The notes below the pieces were generated by a model. That model was not told the origin of the DNA, searched no databases, and saw only the letters and a list, made by a program, of their open reading frames with translations. Both the position numbers and the translations under genes were made by a program. From positions 186,001 through 250,000 of the forward strand of contig JAWLAG010000001.1 of NCBI GenBank assembly GCA_041395505.1: 64,000 bases of DNA. Reading direction: 5' to 3'. Below are positions 8,013 to 17,081 of this stretch, piece by piece. The stretch's first letter is position 1. The number at the start of each line of letters is the position of its first letter. This stretch comes from Steroidobacteraceae bacterium. GTDB lineage: Bacteria; Pseudomonadota; Gammaproteobacteria; Steroidobacterales; Steroidobacteraceae.

Positions 8013-8938
8013 GAGCGCCCCCGCTCGACTGCGCGCAACATCGGATATCCAAGCTCCTCGCGCGATGCCTGGTATGCCTCGGCAACGCCGCGGGCGAGCG
8101 CGCGCACACGCAGGATGAAGCTCTGCCTCTCGGTGACTGAAATTGCGCGCCGCGCATCGAGCAGGTTGAACGTGTGCGAAGCGCCAAGCACTTGTTCGTA
8201 GGCTGGCAGCGCGAGCTTGCGATCGAGGAGCGAGCGGCAGGTGGCTTCATGCTCGTCGAAATGCCGCAACAGCACCGCGACATCGGCGGCTTCGAAGTTG
8301 TAGGTAGACTGCTCGACCTCGTTCTGGTGAAACACATCGCGATAGGTCACGCGCCCGTGACCGGAATCGTTCCAGGCGAGATCGAAGACAGAGTTGACCG
8401 ATTGCAGGTACATCGCCAGGCGCTCGAGTCCGTAGGTGAGCTCGCCCATCACCGGCCGGCAATCGAGACCGCCGACCTGCTGGAAGTAGGTGAATTGCGT
8501 GACCTCCATGCCGTTCAGCCACACTTCCCAGCCCAGCCCCCAGGCGCCAAGCGTCGGTGATTCCCAGTTGTCCTCGACGAAACGGATGTCGTGCACCAGT
8601 GGATCGATTCCGAGCGCGCGGAGCGAATCGATGTACAGATCCTGCAGGTCCGACGGCGAGGGCTTCATCACGACCTGGAACTGGTAGTAGTGCTGCAGCC
8701 GGAAAGGATTGTCGCCATAACGGCCATCGGTGGGCCGGCGCGAGGGCTGCACGTAGGCGGCGTTCCAGGGCTCGGGGCCGATGGCGCGCAGGAAGGTCGC
8801 GGTATGGAAAGTCCCGGCGCCCATGGGCATGTCATAGGGCTGTACGATGGTGCAACCCTTGTCCGACCAGTAGCGCTGCAGCGCGAAGATAAGCTGTTGG
8901 AAAGTGGCAGGCTGCCCGGCCGGCTTGTTGGAATTCAT
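8009..8938 (-). CDS. glyQ: Glycyl-tRNA synthetase alpha subunit
   Basis: A 309-residue catalytic alpha subunit of glycyl-tRNA synthetase. Diagnostic blocks are [56 protein letters not shown] and [20 protein letters not shown]. The open frame extends to 9019, but I start at ATG 8938 (MNSNKPAG), which gives the family length; the longer start would place coding sequence over an NtrC-like site at 9013-9027. It is first in the minus-strand operon glyQ-glyS-plsC-VOC and divergent from glnA. Confidence 0.95.
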   Translation of the reverse strand: MNSNKPAGQPATFQQLIFALQRYWSDKGCTIVQPYDMPMGAGTFHTATFLRAIGPEPWNAAYVQPSRRPTDGRYGDNPFRLQHYYQFQVVMKPSPSDLQDLYIDSLRALGIDPLVHDIRFVEDNWESPTLGAWGLGWEVWLNGMEVTQFTYFQQVGGLDCRPVMGELTYGLERLAMYLQSVNSVFDLAWNDSGHGRVTYRDVFHQNEVEQSTYNFEAADVAVLLRHFDEHEATCRSLLDRKLALPAYEQVLGASHTFNLLDARRAISVTERQSFILRVRALARGVAEAYQASREELGYPMLRAVERGRS

Positions 8939-9012
8939 TGCGCCGGCAGTATACCGGGTGACCTGCGTTGTCCCGCGCGCTGCGGCCGCCTTGCTGAAGT
9001 CTCCGAGTCCCT

Positions 9013-9027
9013 GCACCAAAATAGAAC
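9013..9027 (+). promoter_or_regulatory. NtrC-binding site, weaker upstream copy
   Basis: GCAC at 9013-9016, seven bases, then GAAC at 9024-9027. This is a one-mismatch version of the NtrC enhancer pattern GCAC-N7-GTGC. Its centre is 31 bases (about three helical turns) from the centre of the perfect site at 9044-9058, closely matching the paired-enhancer spacing known for enterobacterial glnA. Confidence 0.6.
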
Positions 9028-9043
9028 AAAGCCGCGCCGATGC

Positions 9044-9058
9044 GCACTATAATAGTGC
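9044..9058 (+). promoter_or_regulatory. NtrC-binding site, perfect palindrome
   Basis: GCACTATAATAGTGC is an exact GCAC-N7-GTGC dyad with 6-bp arms. It lies about 85 bases upstream of the expected start of the sigma-54 transcript, the normal enhancer position. Its middle contains TATAAT (9048-9053), so NtrC could also block a sigma-70 promoter there, as at E. coli glnAp1; I see no convincing -35 box, so that is speculative. Confidence 0.8.
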
Positions 9059-9111
9059 ATAGCGGTTGGCCGCGTCGATCATAACCTATTGATTTAAAAG
9101 AACTTCAGGCT

Positions 9112-9127
9112 TGGCACGAATGGTGCA
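9112..9127 (+). promoter_or_regulatory. Sigma-54 promoter of glnA
   Basis: TGGCAC (9112-9117), five bases, then GTGCA (9123-9127). This matches the -24/-12 consensus TGGCAC-N5-TTGCW at all but one position and keeps the invariant GG-N10-GC spacing. With the two NtrC dyads upstream it is the nitrogen-regulated glnA promoter, about 70 bases ahead of the start codon. Confidence 0.85.
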
Positions 9128-9199
9128 ATACCCAGCCATCTGTCGTCCTGCGGCGAGGGTCCGTCGACGCCGGCAGATACCCCTTACTCGGAGGCCGAA

Positions 9200-10609
9200 A
9201 TGTCAGTCAAAGAAGTCATTGCTCTAATCAAAGACAAGAGCGTCAAGTACGCCGATCTGCGTTTCACGGATACGCGCGGCAAGGAACAACACGTCACCAT
9301 CCCGTCGCGCTACATCGACGAGGATTTCTTCACCGACGGCAAGATGTTCGACGGTTCGTCGATAGCCGGTTGGAAGGGCATCAATGAATCCGACATGATC
9401 CTCATGCCGGACGCGGCATCGGCGGTGATCGATCCTTTCTATGAAGAAGCCACCGTCAATATTCGTTGCGATGTCATCGAGCCGGCGACCATGCAAGGCT
9501 ATGACCGCTGTCCGCGCTCCATCGCCAAGCGCGCCGAGGCCTATTTGAAATCCACCGGCATCGCCGACAAGGCGTTGTTCGGTCCCGAGAACGAATTCTT
9601 CATCTTCGACAGCGTGCGTCACGGCTCGTCGCTCAATGGTTGCTTCTATGAAATCGATTCCGTGCAGGGTGCGTGGAATTCTTCGCGCGATTACGCCGAG
9701 GGAAATCGCGCGCATCGCCCTGGCCTGAAGGGTGGCTACTTCCCGGTCCCGCCCGTCGATGCCTACCAGGACGTGCGCAGCGCGATGTGCGGCGCGCTCG
9801 AGGAAATGGGCCTCACCGTCGAGGTGCATCACCACGAAGTCGCCACCGGCGGCCAGGGTGAAATCGGTGTCGGCGCGGGCACGCTGGTGCGCAAGGCCGA
9901 CGAAGTGCAGATCCTCAAGTACTGCGTCCTGAACGTCGCACACGGTTATGGCAAGACCGCGACATTCATGCCGAAACCGCTGGTGGGCGATAACGGCAAC
10001 GGCATGCACGTGCACCAGTCGCTTTCGAAGGACGGCAAGGCGCTGTTCGCCGGCGACAAGTACGGCGGTCTTTCGGAACTCGCGCTCTATTACATCGGCG
10101 GCATCATCAAGCATGCAAAGGCCCTCAATGCCTTCACCAACGCCGGCACGAACAGTTACAAGCGGCTCGTGCCTGGTTTCGAGGCGCCCGTGATGTTGGC
10201 CTACTCGGCGCGCAACCGCTCGGCCTCGATTCGCATTCCCTGGGTCTCGAACCCCAAGGCACGACGCATCGAAGTGCGCTTCCCGGACTCGCTCGCGAAT
10301 CCCTACTTCGCATTCGCCACCATGATGATGGCGGGCCTCGACGGCATCCAGAACAAGATCCACCCGGGCGATGCCATGGACAAGGATCTCTACGACCTGC
10401 CGGCCGAGGAAGCCAAATCCATCCCGACCGTGTGCCACTCGCTCGACATGGCGCTCGATCATCTCGACAAGGACCGCGAGTTCCTCACCCGCGGCGGCGT
10501 GTTCAGCAACGACACGATCGATGCCTACATCGGCCTCAAGATGCAGGAAGTGACGCGTCTGCGCATGGCTACGCATCCTGCCGAGATCGACTTGTACTAC
10601 AGCTGCTGA
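9200..10609 (+). CDS. glnA: Glutamine synthetase, type I
   Basis: A 469-residue dodecameric enzyme that makes glutamine from glutamate, ammonia and ATP. Seen are the N-terminal beta-grasp ([14 protein letters not shown]), the [12 protein letters not shown] block, metal and glutamate site motifs [10 protein letters not shown] and [15 protein letters not shown], the ATP site [16 protein letters not shown], and NRSASIRIP. The adenylylation loop DLYDLPAEE carries a Tyr at residue 398, so control by the GlnE/GlnB cascade is expected. GGAGG precedes the ATG. Transcription is from the sigma-54 promoter at 9112 with NtrC enhancers, and a terminator follows at 10682. Confidence 0.98.
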   Translation: MSVKEVIALIKDKSVKYADLRFTDTRGKEQHVTIPSRYIDEDFFTDGKMFDGSSIAGWKGINESDMILMPDAASAVIDPFYEEATVNIRCDVIEPATMQGYDRCPRSIAKRAEAYLKSTGIADKALFGPENEFFIFDSVRHGSSLNGCFYEIDSVQGAWNSSRDYAEGNRAHRPGLKGGYFPVPPVDAYQDVRSAMCGALEEMGLTVEVHHHEVATGGQGEIGVGAGTLVRKADEVQILKYCVLNVAHGYGKTATFMPKPLVGDNGNGMHVHQSLSKDGKALFAGDKYGGLSELALYYIGGIIKHAKALNAFTNAGTNSYKRLVPGFEAPVMLAYSARNRSASIRIPWVSNPKARRIEVRFPDSLANPYFAFATMMMAGLDGIQNKIHPGDAMDKDLYDLPAEEAKSIPTVCHSLDMALDHLDKDREFLTRGGVFSNDTIDAYIGLKMQEVTRLRMATHPAEIDLYYSC

Positions 10610-10681
10610 CGGTTCGATGGTGAGCCTGGCGGCGGCCGACAAAGTCAAATACAGGCTCCCGTTCGAATGCGGGCAAGGGGT

Positions 10682-10720
10682 GCGGGTGACGGTATCCACA
10701 GTATGCCGTCACCCGCTTTT
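10682..10720 (+). terminator. Rho-independent terminator of glnA
   Basis: A perfect 11-bp stem, GCGGGTGACGG (10682-10692) with CCGTCACCCGC (10706-10716), has a 13-base loop and is followed by TTTT. It separates glnA from the DUF4124 gene and glnL-glnG. Confidence 0.88.
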
Positions 10721-10755
10721 GTCTTTGCCGGCGCGCAGGACTATGCTTTCAGACG

Positions 10756-11307
10756 ATGCGCGCGATTGCATTTACCTTAACGCTGGCAGCAGCAATGACG
10801 CTCGCGGTCGTTGCCGACGCTGGCATCTATCGCTGGGTCGATGCCAACGGCGTGGTGCATTACTCCGATCGCCCGACCGAAGGCGCGCAAAAGGTCGAAG
10901 TGCAGGTGCAGACCTACAAGGCGCCGCCACCGCCGGCGAACGCGACACCTGCCCAGCCCTCGAACCCTGGCGCGAACAATGCGCCGCTCGCGCGCAGCTG
11001 CGAAATCAGCAGTCCCGGCGCGGACGAGGCGCTGATCAACGTCAACACCGTCACTGTCGGCGTGCGCATCGAACCCGCACCGCTCTCTGGCCAGTTCGTG
11101 CAGATCTACCTCGACGGGCGACGAGTCGATGGCCTGTCACCGACCGGCACCAGCTTCACGCTCTCGCCGGTTTATCGCGGCACCCACACCGTGTCCGCGG
11201 TGCTGATGGACGCGAACGGTGGCACGCTGTGCCGCAGCGCGGCCGTGACTTTCCACGTCCGGCAGCCGAGTCTGCTCGCGCCCAACCGACGACCCAAACC
11301 GCGCTGA
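10756..11307 (+). CDS. Exported DUF4124-domain protein
   Basis: A 183-residue secreted or periplasmic protein. The signal peptide (about 1-22, ending VVADA) is followed at once by the DUF4124 signature GIYRWVDANGVVHYSDRP. A proline-rich linker (KAPPPPANATPAQPSNPG) leads to a C-terminal beta-rich half (INVNTVTVGVRIEP ... TLCRSAAVTFHVRQPS) that looks like a small Ig-like module. Its function is unknown. In gammaproteobacteria DUF4124 genes often sit between glnA and glnL, as here, but no mechanistic link to nitrogen control is established. Spacing to glnL is 30 bases. Confidence 0.82.
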   Translation: MRAIAFTLTLAAAMTLAVVADAGIYRWVDANGVVHYSDRPTEGAQKVEVQVQTYKAPPPPANATPAQPSNPGANNAPLARSCEISSPGADEALINVNTVTVGVRIEPAPLSGQFVQIYLDGRRVDGLSPTGTSFTLSPVYRGTHTVSAVLMDANGGTLCRSAAVTFHVRQPSLLAPNRRPKPR

Positions 11308-11337
11308 TCCTCCGGCGCCCATCGCGGGGAGCGGCCC

Positions 11338-12432
11338 ATGGCGGCTGAACCCAGCGCGCTGCAATTGCCGCGGCCCTTGGCGCACCTCGAGCTCCTCGAT
11401 TCCATGACCACCGGCGTGGTGGTGGTCGATGCCGCGCTCAACATCGTCACCGCGAACCTCGCCGCCCAGGATGTGCTTGCCGTGAGCCTCAATGCCATGC
11501 GCGGCCGGTCGCTGCGCGAACTCGTCATCGACGGTGATGGCCTCATGGCCTCCATCGAGCGCAGTGCCGCAAGCGGCGCAACGCTCAGCGAGCGCGAATT
11601 TCGACTGGTGAGCGCCCGCGCGCCTGGCAACGAGAGGATCGTCGACATCGTCATCAGTTCGCTGGGGCCCGAGGAGGCGATGGTGCTGCTCGAGATCACC
11701 AATGCGACCGAGAGACAGCGCATTGCGCGCGAGAACGAACTGCTCGCCCGCATCGTGAGCGGACGCATGATGGTTCGTCAGCTCGCCCACGAGGTGAAGA
11801 ACCCCTTGGGCGGGTTGCGCGGCGCAGCCCAGCTGCTCGAGCGCGAGCTCGCCGATCCCGCGCTTCGCGAATACACGCAGGTGATCATCAGCGAGGCGGA
11901 CCGGCTCGCCGCCCTCGTCGATTCGATGTCGGGCCCTGCGGCCGCGCCCCGCAAGCAGCTCAGCAATCTGCACGAGATCTGCGAACACGTGTTCCGGCTC
12001 GTACGGGCGGAAACCCGCGGTCAGATCCTGATGGAGCGCGACTACGACCCGAGCCTGCCGGATGCCATGCTCGACCCCGCGCAGATCGTGCAGGCGTTGA
12101 TCAACGTCCTGCGCAACGCCATCCAGGCCCTTGGCGAGCGCGGCCGTGTCATCCTGCGCAGTCGCGCGTTGCCGAACTGCACCATTGGCGCGACGCGCCA
12201 TCGACTCGTCGCCTGCCTGCAGGTGGAGGACAACGGTTGCGGTGTGCCGGATGAGCTGCGAGACAGCATCTTCCTGCCACTGGTCACGGGACGTAGTGAC
12301 GGTACCGGCCTTGGACTGTCGCTCGCGCAGGAACTGCTGACACGCCATGACGGCCTGATCGAATTCGAATCCGCGCCGGGCCGAACCGTATTTACGTTGT
12401 TGTTGCCGATCAGCCAAGAGGCACAGTCATGA
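11338..12432 (+). CDS. glnL: Nitrogen regulation sensor histidine kinase NtrB (NRII)
   Basis: A 364-residue cytosolic kinase/phosphatase that, under PII control, phosphorylates NtrC when nitrogen is short. An N-terminal PAS domain (about 20-130, LLDSMTTGVVVVDAALNIVTAN) is followed by the dimerisation/phosphoacceptor helix with His151 in RQLAHEVKNPLGGLRGAAQLL, then the HATPase domain: N box NVLRNAIQAL, G1 VEDNGCGVP, G2 GTGLGLSLAQEL. No membrane segment is present. It overlaps glnG by 4 bases. All catalytic motifs are intact. Confidence 0.96.
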   Translation: MAAEPSALQLPRPLAHLELLDSMTTGVVVVDAALNIVTANLAAQDVLAVSLNAMRGRSLRELVIDGDGLMASIERSAASGATLSEREFRLVSARAPGNERIVDIVISSLGPEEAMVLLEITNATERQRIARENELLARIVSGRMMVRQLAHEVKNPLGGLRGAAQLLERELADPALREYTQVIISEADRLAALVDSMSGPAAAPRKQLSNLHEICEHVFRLVRAETRGQILMERDYDPSLPDAMLDPAQIVQALINVLRNAIQALGERGRVILRSRALPNCTIGATRHRLVACLQVEDNGCGVPDELRDSIFLPLVTGRSDGTGLGLSLAQELLTRHDGLIEFESAPGRTVFTLLLPISQEAQS

Positions 12433-13811
12433 GCAATGCCGAAACAGTGTGGTTGGTCGATGATGATCCTTCCATCCGCTGGGTACTGGAGCGGGCACTC
12501 GGGGGCGTCGGATTTGCAACGCGCTCGTTCGATACCGGCGCCGCCATGCTCGAAGCGATCGGCAAGTCCTCGCCGGACGTCGTCATGAGCGACATCCGCA
12601 TGCCCGGCATCAACGGGCTCGAACTGATGCAGCAGCTGCAGCACGATCATCCGCAGTTGCCGGTCATCATCATGACCGCGCATGCTGATCTCGATCACGC
12701 GGTATCCGCCTACCAGGGTGGTGCATTCGAATATCTCGCCAAGCCCTTCGACATCGATCACGCCGTCGATCTGGTGCGTCGCGCCGTTGCCAATCGTAGC
12801 GAGCGGGACACCCCCGCGATGCGCAGCGGCGGCGGCACTGGCATCCTCGGCAAGGCGCCGGCGATGCAGCAGGTCTTTCGCGCCATTGGCCGACTCGCGA
12901 ATTCATCGGTCAGTGTGCTGATAACCGGCGAGACCGGTACCGGCAAGGAACTGGTTGCGAGGGCATTGCACGAGAACAGCCCGCGCCGCACCGCGCCCTT
13001 CGTTGCGCTCAACACTTCGGCCATTCCCGCGGACCTGCTCGAATCGGAATTGTTCGGTCACGAGAAAGGCTCCTTCACGGGCGCCGCGAGTCAGCGCCGC
13101 GGCCGATTCGAACAGGCCGACGGTGGCACCCTGTTCCTCGATGAAATAGGCGACATGCCGCCGGCGCTGCAGACACGCCTGCTGCGTGTGCTCGCCGAAG
13201 GCGAGTTCTACCGCGTCGGCGGACAGTCACGCATCAAAGTCGATGTCCGGGTGATCGCAGCGACGCACCAGAACCTCGATCAACGCATCGCGCGCGGCGA
13301 TTTCCGCGAGGATCTCTACCACCGACTGAACGTCGTACGCATCGAACTTCCGCCATTGCGTGAGCGGCGCGAGGACATTCCGGACCTGTTGCTGGCCTAT
13401 CTGCAGCAGGCCGCCGATGAACTCGGCATGCCGTCCAAACAACTGACCGCGGCGGCTCGCGATGCGTTGATGACCTACGCCTGGCCGGGCAATGTCCGCG
13501 AACTGGTGAATCTGTGTCGACGTTTGACAGCGCTGGCGCCGGGCGCCCGGGTTACGGCCGAGGACCTGCCCGCAAGCGTTACGGGTAAGAGCGTCGCGGT
13601 TTCCGACCATGGCTGGGTGCAGGCGCTGATTTCCTGGGCCGAGGCGGCCGACGCCCGGACGCCTCTACTCGATCAGGCCCTGCCGCAATTCGAGCGGGCA
13701 CTTCTGCAGGTGGCACTGAAGCGCTGCCACGGCCACCGGCAGGACGCGGCACGGCTGCTGGGTTGGGGTCGCAATACCCTGACCCGCAAGGCGAAGGAAC
13801 TCGGGATCTAG
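12429..13811 (+). CDS. glnG: Nitrogen regulation response regulator NtrC (NRI), sigma-54 activator
   Basis: A 460-residue enhancer-binding protein. The receiver domain has its acidic pocket in VDDDPS and phosphoacceptor Asp55 in VMSDIRMPG. The AAA+ domain has Walker A GETGTGKE and Walker [13 protein letters not shown]. The sigma-54-contacting loop reads GSFTGA rather than the usual GAFTGA. The C-terminal Fis-type helix-turn-helix is [30 protein letters not shown]. It would activate the sigma-54 glnA promoter at 9112 through the dyads at 9013-9058. Co-transcribed and translationally coupled with glnL. Confidence 0.97.
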   Translation: MSNAETVWLVDDDPSIRWVLERALGGVGFATRSFDTGAAMLEAIGKSSPDVVMSDIRMPGINGLELMQQLQHDHPQLPVIIMTAHADLDHAVSAYQGGAFEYLAKPFDIDHAVDLVRRAVANRSERDTPAMRSGGGTGILGKAPAMQQVFRAIGRLANSSVSVLITGETGTGKELVARALHENSPRRTAPFVALNTSAIPADLLESELFGHEKGSFTGAASQRRGRFEQADGGTLFLDEIGDMPPALQTRLLRVLAEGEFYRVGGQSRIKVDVRVIAATHQNLDQRIARGDFREDLYHRLNVVRIELPPLRERREDIPDLLLAYLQQAADELGMPSKQLTAAARDALMTYAWPGNVRELVNLCRRLTALAPGARVTAEDLPASVTGKSVAVSDHGWVQALISWAEAADARTPLLDQALPQFERALLQVALKRCHGHRQDAARLLGWGRNTLTRKAKELGI

Positions 13812-13831
13812 GCGATCCAGGTGCGCATCGC

Positions 13832-14530
13832 CTACAGCGGTTGCTGGTTGCGCAACAGCTGATCGCGCATTGCCTGCGCCTTGAAATCCGGAAAGAACTC
13901 ATCGACCCCGGCTTCGAATGCGGCCAGGCAGTGGTGTGCATGCGTGTGCGGCGAGATCTTCGGACCCGGCGTCTGCGCCGACATGTCCGTGGCGATCGCG
14001 CCCGGGTAGATCGCCATCACTTGCGTGCGCTGCGCCGCGAGTTCGGCGCGTACGCACTGTGTCATGGCGCGCGCAGCAAATTTGCTCGCGCAATAACTGC
14101 CCACATAGGGCACGGTTGCAACGGCGCCGATCGACAGCACCTGGATGATGCCGCCATCCGCGAGCTGCGGTGCGAACGCGCGTATCATCGCGAGCTGCGC
14201 CCAGAAATTCACTTCCATTTCATGACGCGGGCCGTCGAGGTCCGGGCGATCGAGGAATCCGCCGCGTTCGACGATTCCGGCGTTGTTGACCAGGAGGTTC
14301 ACATCACTCGCCGCGGCACACGCGGCGGCGATGGCTTCGGCATCTACGACATCGAGCGCCATCGGCACGATGCGCTCGCGATCGAGGACGGTCACTGGTG
14401 TCAGTGATTCGGTACGTCTGGCCGTTGCGTATACTTTTCGTGCGCCACGCTCAAGCAGTGCGGCGACAAACCCCAGGCCTATGCCGCGATTGGCGCCCGT
14501 GACGAGTGCACAACAGCCATTGATCTGCAC
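13832..14530 (-). CDS. Short-chain dehydrogenase/reductase
   Basis: A 232-residue SDR. The Rossmann motif is ALVTGANRGIG, then LLVNNAG, and the catalytic Tyr-Lys pair in YCASK with a Ser in the preceding LSIGAVATVP. The C-terminal extension includes PGAIATDM and a histidine run SPHTHAHH that is not conserved in the family. The open frame extends much further upstream, but I start at GTG 14530, which puts the nucleotide-binding motif at residue 10, follows GGAAACGGAAC, and leaves 14 bases after the stop of the pyrD-like gene. Substrate unknown. Confidence 0.8.
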   Translation of the reverse strand: MQINGCCALVTGANRGIGLGFVAALLERGARKVYATARRTESLTPVTVLDRERIVPMALDVVDAEAIAAACAAASDVNLLVNNAGIVERGGFLDRPDLDGPRHEMEVNFWAQLAMIRAFAPQLADGGIIQVLSIGAVATVPYVGSYCASKFAARAMTQCVRAELAAQRTQVMAIYPGAIATDMSAQTPGPKISPHTHAHHCLAAFEAGVDEFFPDFKAQAMRDQLLRNQQPL

Positions 14531-14544
14531 GTTCCGTTTCCGTA

Positions 14545-15531
14545 TCAGCCGGGGCCGAGAGCCCGCGCCTTGCTGGCTCGCGAGGCTGGGTTGGCACGGC
14601 CGACGAGTTCTCGCAGCGACGAGCAGCCGGCCGATTGCAGATACTCGACGAGTCCGGCATTGATCTTCGGCAACAGCATCGGATCGTAGAAAAGGCCCGT
14701 GCCGATACCAATCGCCGTAGCGCCTGCGAGAATGAATTCGATGGCGTCCCGTGCATTGACGATGCCACCCTGGCCGATGATCGGTACGCCGTGCGGTGCC
14801 GCCACCTGGTAGACCTGGAACACCTTCAGCAGCGCGATCGGCTTGATGGCCGGGCCTGACAAACCGCCCTGCACGTTGCCGAGCACCGCTTCCTGGCGCA
14901 GGGTGTCGATGGCCATGCCCATGACCGTGTTGATTACCGCAAGTGCATTGCTCCCCGCCTCGATGCAACGGCGCGCATTCTCGACGATGTCAGTCTGGTT
15001 GGGCGATAACTTGGTGATCAGCGGCTTGCTCGTCGCCTTGCGACAGGCTGCGACCACGCGCGCTGACATGTCCGGATAGTTTCCGAACTGTACGCCGCCT
15101 TCCTTGACGTTCGGGCAGGAAATGTTGATCTCGATCGCATCGATCGGCGAGTCATCGAACAGGCGCGTCACCTCGACATATTCGTCGATGGTCGAGCCCG
15201 AGACGTTGGCGATGAACCGCGTTTCCGTGAAATCGAGTTGCGGCAGTATGCGCTCGACGACGTGGCGCGCGCCGGGATTCTGAAGCCCGATGGCATTCAA
15301 CATGCCCATCGGTGTTTCGTATATGCGATGCGGTGCGTTACCCGTGCGGGCCTGCAGCGTCGTGCCTTTAAGGACCACCGCCCCGGCGTCGCGATTGGAG
15401 AAGCCGGCGACGCGCGTGTATTCCTCGCCGAAGCCGACGCAACCGGACAGGAGCACTATCGGCGAGGAAAATTCCAGGCCGCAGAAATCGAGTGCGATAC
15501 CGGGCCCGGGCTGTGCGCTCTGCTTTTCCAT
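14545..15531 (-). CDS. pyrD: Dihydroorotate dehydrogenase, class 1B-like catalytic subunit
   Basis: A 328-residue FMN enzyme of the class 1 dihydroorotate dehydrogenase fold. It has GLEFSSPIVLLSGC near the N-terminus, the active-site loop EINISCPNVKEGGVQFG with the class 1B catalytic Cys, the FMN-binding GLSGPAIKPIAL and IIGQGGIVNARDAIEFILAGATAIGIGTGLF. It would make orotate in pyrimidine synthesis, or oxidise a related dihydropyrimidine. Class 1B enzymes normally use PyrK to pass electrons to NAD+; no pyrK is in the window. ATG 15531 (MEKQSA) gives a normal length. The divergent trmL begins 57 bases away. Confidence 0.87.
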   Translation of the reverse strand: MEKQSAQPGPGIALDFCGLEFSSPIVLLSGCVGFGEEYTRVAGFSNRDAGAVVLKGTTLQARTGNAPHRIYETPMGMLNAIGLQNPGARHVVERILPQLDFTETRFIANVSGSTIDEYVEVTRLFDDSPIDAIEINISCPNVKEGGVQFGNYPDMSARVVAACRKATSKPLITKLSPNQTDIVENARRCIEAGSNALAVINTVMGMAIDTLRQEAVLGNVQGGLSGPAIKPIALLKVFQVYQVAAPHGVPIIGQGGIVNARDAIEFILAGATAIGIGTGLFYDPMLLPKINAGLVEYLQSAGCSSLRELVGRANPASRASKARALGPG

Positions 15532-15588
15532 ATACTTGCCGCTGTCGATTATCACCCAACGCCGCTTCCAAGTCGCGCCGGCCACAAG

Positions 15589-16059
15589 ATGTTCGAAATC
15601 GTGCTGTTCGAGCCGGAGATTCCTCCCAATACCGGCAATATCATTCGCCTTTGCGCCAATACCGGCGCGCGGCTCGCATTGATACGCCCGCTCGGCTTCG
15701 AGCTGAATGCACGTTCGCTGCGCCGCGCGGGTCTCGATTACGCTGCACTTGCGAGCGTCGATGTACACAACAGCCTCGAGGACTACCTTGCGGCGCGTGC
15801 GCCTTCGCGATTGATCGCTGTTGAAACCGGACGCGGTACGCGCTACGACGCAATGCGCTACCGTGCCGGGGACGCGTTTCTCTTCGGTCCCGAATCGCGC
15901 GGTTTGCCGGAGCAGGTCTGCAGCCTCGATGGCCTGGCCTGCTGCGTCCATCTGCCCATGTTGACGACGGAGCGCAGTCTGAATCTGGCCAATGCAGTGT
16001 CCGTCGTCGTCTATGAAGCCTGGCGTCAGATCGGCTTCGTCCCGCGAGCACCGAGCTAG
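15589..16059 (+). CDS. trmL: tRNA (cytidine/uridine-34 2'-O)-methyltransferase
   Basis: A 156-residue SPOUT methyltransferase that uses S-adenosylmethionine to methylate the ribose of wobble base 34 in tRNA-Leu isoacceptors. The signature is complete: MFEIVLFEPEIPPNTGNIIRLCANTG at the N-terminus, GFELNARSLRRAGLDY, and the knot region FLFGPESRGLPEQV and LPMLTTERSLNLANAVSVVVYEAWRQ. ATG 15589 is chosen because the protein begins exactly as the family does; the longer open frame upstream is antisense to the pyrD-like gene. It ends 2 bases from the convergent gpsA. Confidence 0.95.
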   Translation: MFEIVLFEPEIPPNTGNIIRLCANTGARLALIRPLGFELNARSLRRAGLDYAALASVDVHNSLEDYLAARAPSRLIAVETGRGTRYDAMRYRAGDAFLFGPESRGLPEQVCSLDGLACCVHLPMLTTERSLNLANAVSVVVYEAWRQIGFVPRAPS

Positions 16060-16061
16060 CG

Positions 16062-17081
16062 TCAGGCTGTTTCCGACTTGATCGGCCGTGTCATCAGGCC
16101 GTGCACGACCTCGCGGGCGGGAACGCCTTCGTAGAGCGTGGCGTAGATGCCGTCGATGATCGGCATGGTCACCGAGTGACGGGTGGCGACGGCACGTACG
16201 GCGCGTGCCGCGCCATAGCCCTCCACGACCTGGCCGATTCGCGCCAGCGCCTCGTTGGTCGCGTGCCCCGAGGCGAGCAACAGTCCGAAGCGCCGATTGC
16301 GCGACAGGTCATCGGTGCAGGTCAGCACCAGGTCGCCGAGTCCTGCAAGACCCATGAAAGTGTCCCGCTCGCCGCCCAGCGCCACGCCGAGGCGCACCAT
16401 TTCGGCGAGCCCGCGGGTAATGAGTGCAATGCGCGTGTTCGCGCCGAAGCCCAGTCCGTCAGCGAGACCGGCGCCAACCGCGAGCGCGTTCTTGACGGCG
16501 CCGCCCACCTCCACACCGATGATGTCGGTGGACGTGTAGGCGCGAAAATTCGGTGCCGCCACGGCCTCGGCAAGTTCGCGCGCATAGGACTCGTCGCGCG
16601 CGGCGATGGTCATGGCGGTCGGTAATCCGGCGCCGACCTCGCGTGCAAACGTGGGTCCGGAGAGCACCGCGACGCGCCGATCCGCGCCCAGAACCTCGGC
16701 GGCTACCTGATGCGGCAGCTTGCCGGTCTCGTGCTCGAAGCCCTTGGTCGCCCAGGCGAGGCGGGTCGTCGCGCCGAGGCGGGGCTTGAGGCTCTCGAGC
16801 GTGCTGCGCAGCGCGTGGCTTGGCACGGCCACCAGCACGTCGCGCGCCTGTGCCAGTGCCTCGTCGAGCGAGTTCGCGATCTGCAGGGACTGCGGAAATC
16901 GGGCATCGGGGAGGTAGCGCAAATTGCAGCGTAACCTCTGCATGTCGCCAAGCTGGGCCTCATCCCGCCCCCACAGGCGCGTTGCCTGCCCACTGCGCGC
17001 AAACTGGATTGCGAGCGCGGTGCCCCAGGACCCGGCGCCTATGACCGTGATGCCGGGCGGCGTCGGGGAGTGGGAAGTCAT
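16062..17081 (-). CDS. gpsA: NAD(P)-dependent glycerol-3-phosphate dehydrogenase
   Basis: A 339-residue cytosolic enzyme that reduces dihydroxyacetone phosphate to sn-glycerol-3-phosphate for phospholipid synthesis. The Rossmann motif is VIGAGSWGTALA, followed by LWGRDEAQ, WATKGFEHETG, VLSGPTFAREVGAGLPTA, the catalytic region EVGGAVKNALAVGAGLADGLGFG with the conserved Lys, and MGLAGLGDLVLTCTDDLSRNRRFG. The C-terminus is complete. Its ATG directly abuts the secB stop, so it is in the operon rhodanese-grxC-secB-gpsA, a common gammaproteobacterial order. Confidence 0.97.
   Translation of the reverse strand: MTSHSPTPPGITVIGAGSWGTALAIQFARSGQATRLWGRDEAQLGDMQRLRCNLRYLPDARFPQSLQIANSLDEALAQARDVLVAVPSHALRSTLESLKPRLGATTRLAWATKGFEHETGKLPHQVAAEVLGADRRVAVLSGPTFAREVGAGLPTAMTIAARDESYARELAEAVAAPNFRAYTSTDIIGVEVGGAVKNALAVGAGLADGLGFGANTRIALITRGLAEMVRLGVALGGERDTFMGLAGLGDLVLTCTDDLSRNRRFGLLLASGHATNEALARIGQVVEGYGAARAVRAVATRHSVTMPIIDGIYATLYEGVPAREVVHGLMTRPIKSETA

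Noticed and set aside
8939..9019. N-terminal extension of glyQ
   Set aside because: It adds 27 residues absent from the family and covers an NtrC-like site; the start at 8938 fits better.
9224..10699. 491-codon open frame antisense to glnA
   Set aside because: A codon-bias shadow of the very GC-rich glnA gene; no recognisable protein features.
11137..12417. 426-codon open frame antisense to glnL
   Set aside because: Shadow of glnL; no ribosome-binding site or family motif.
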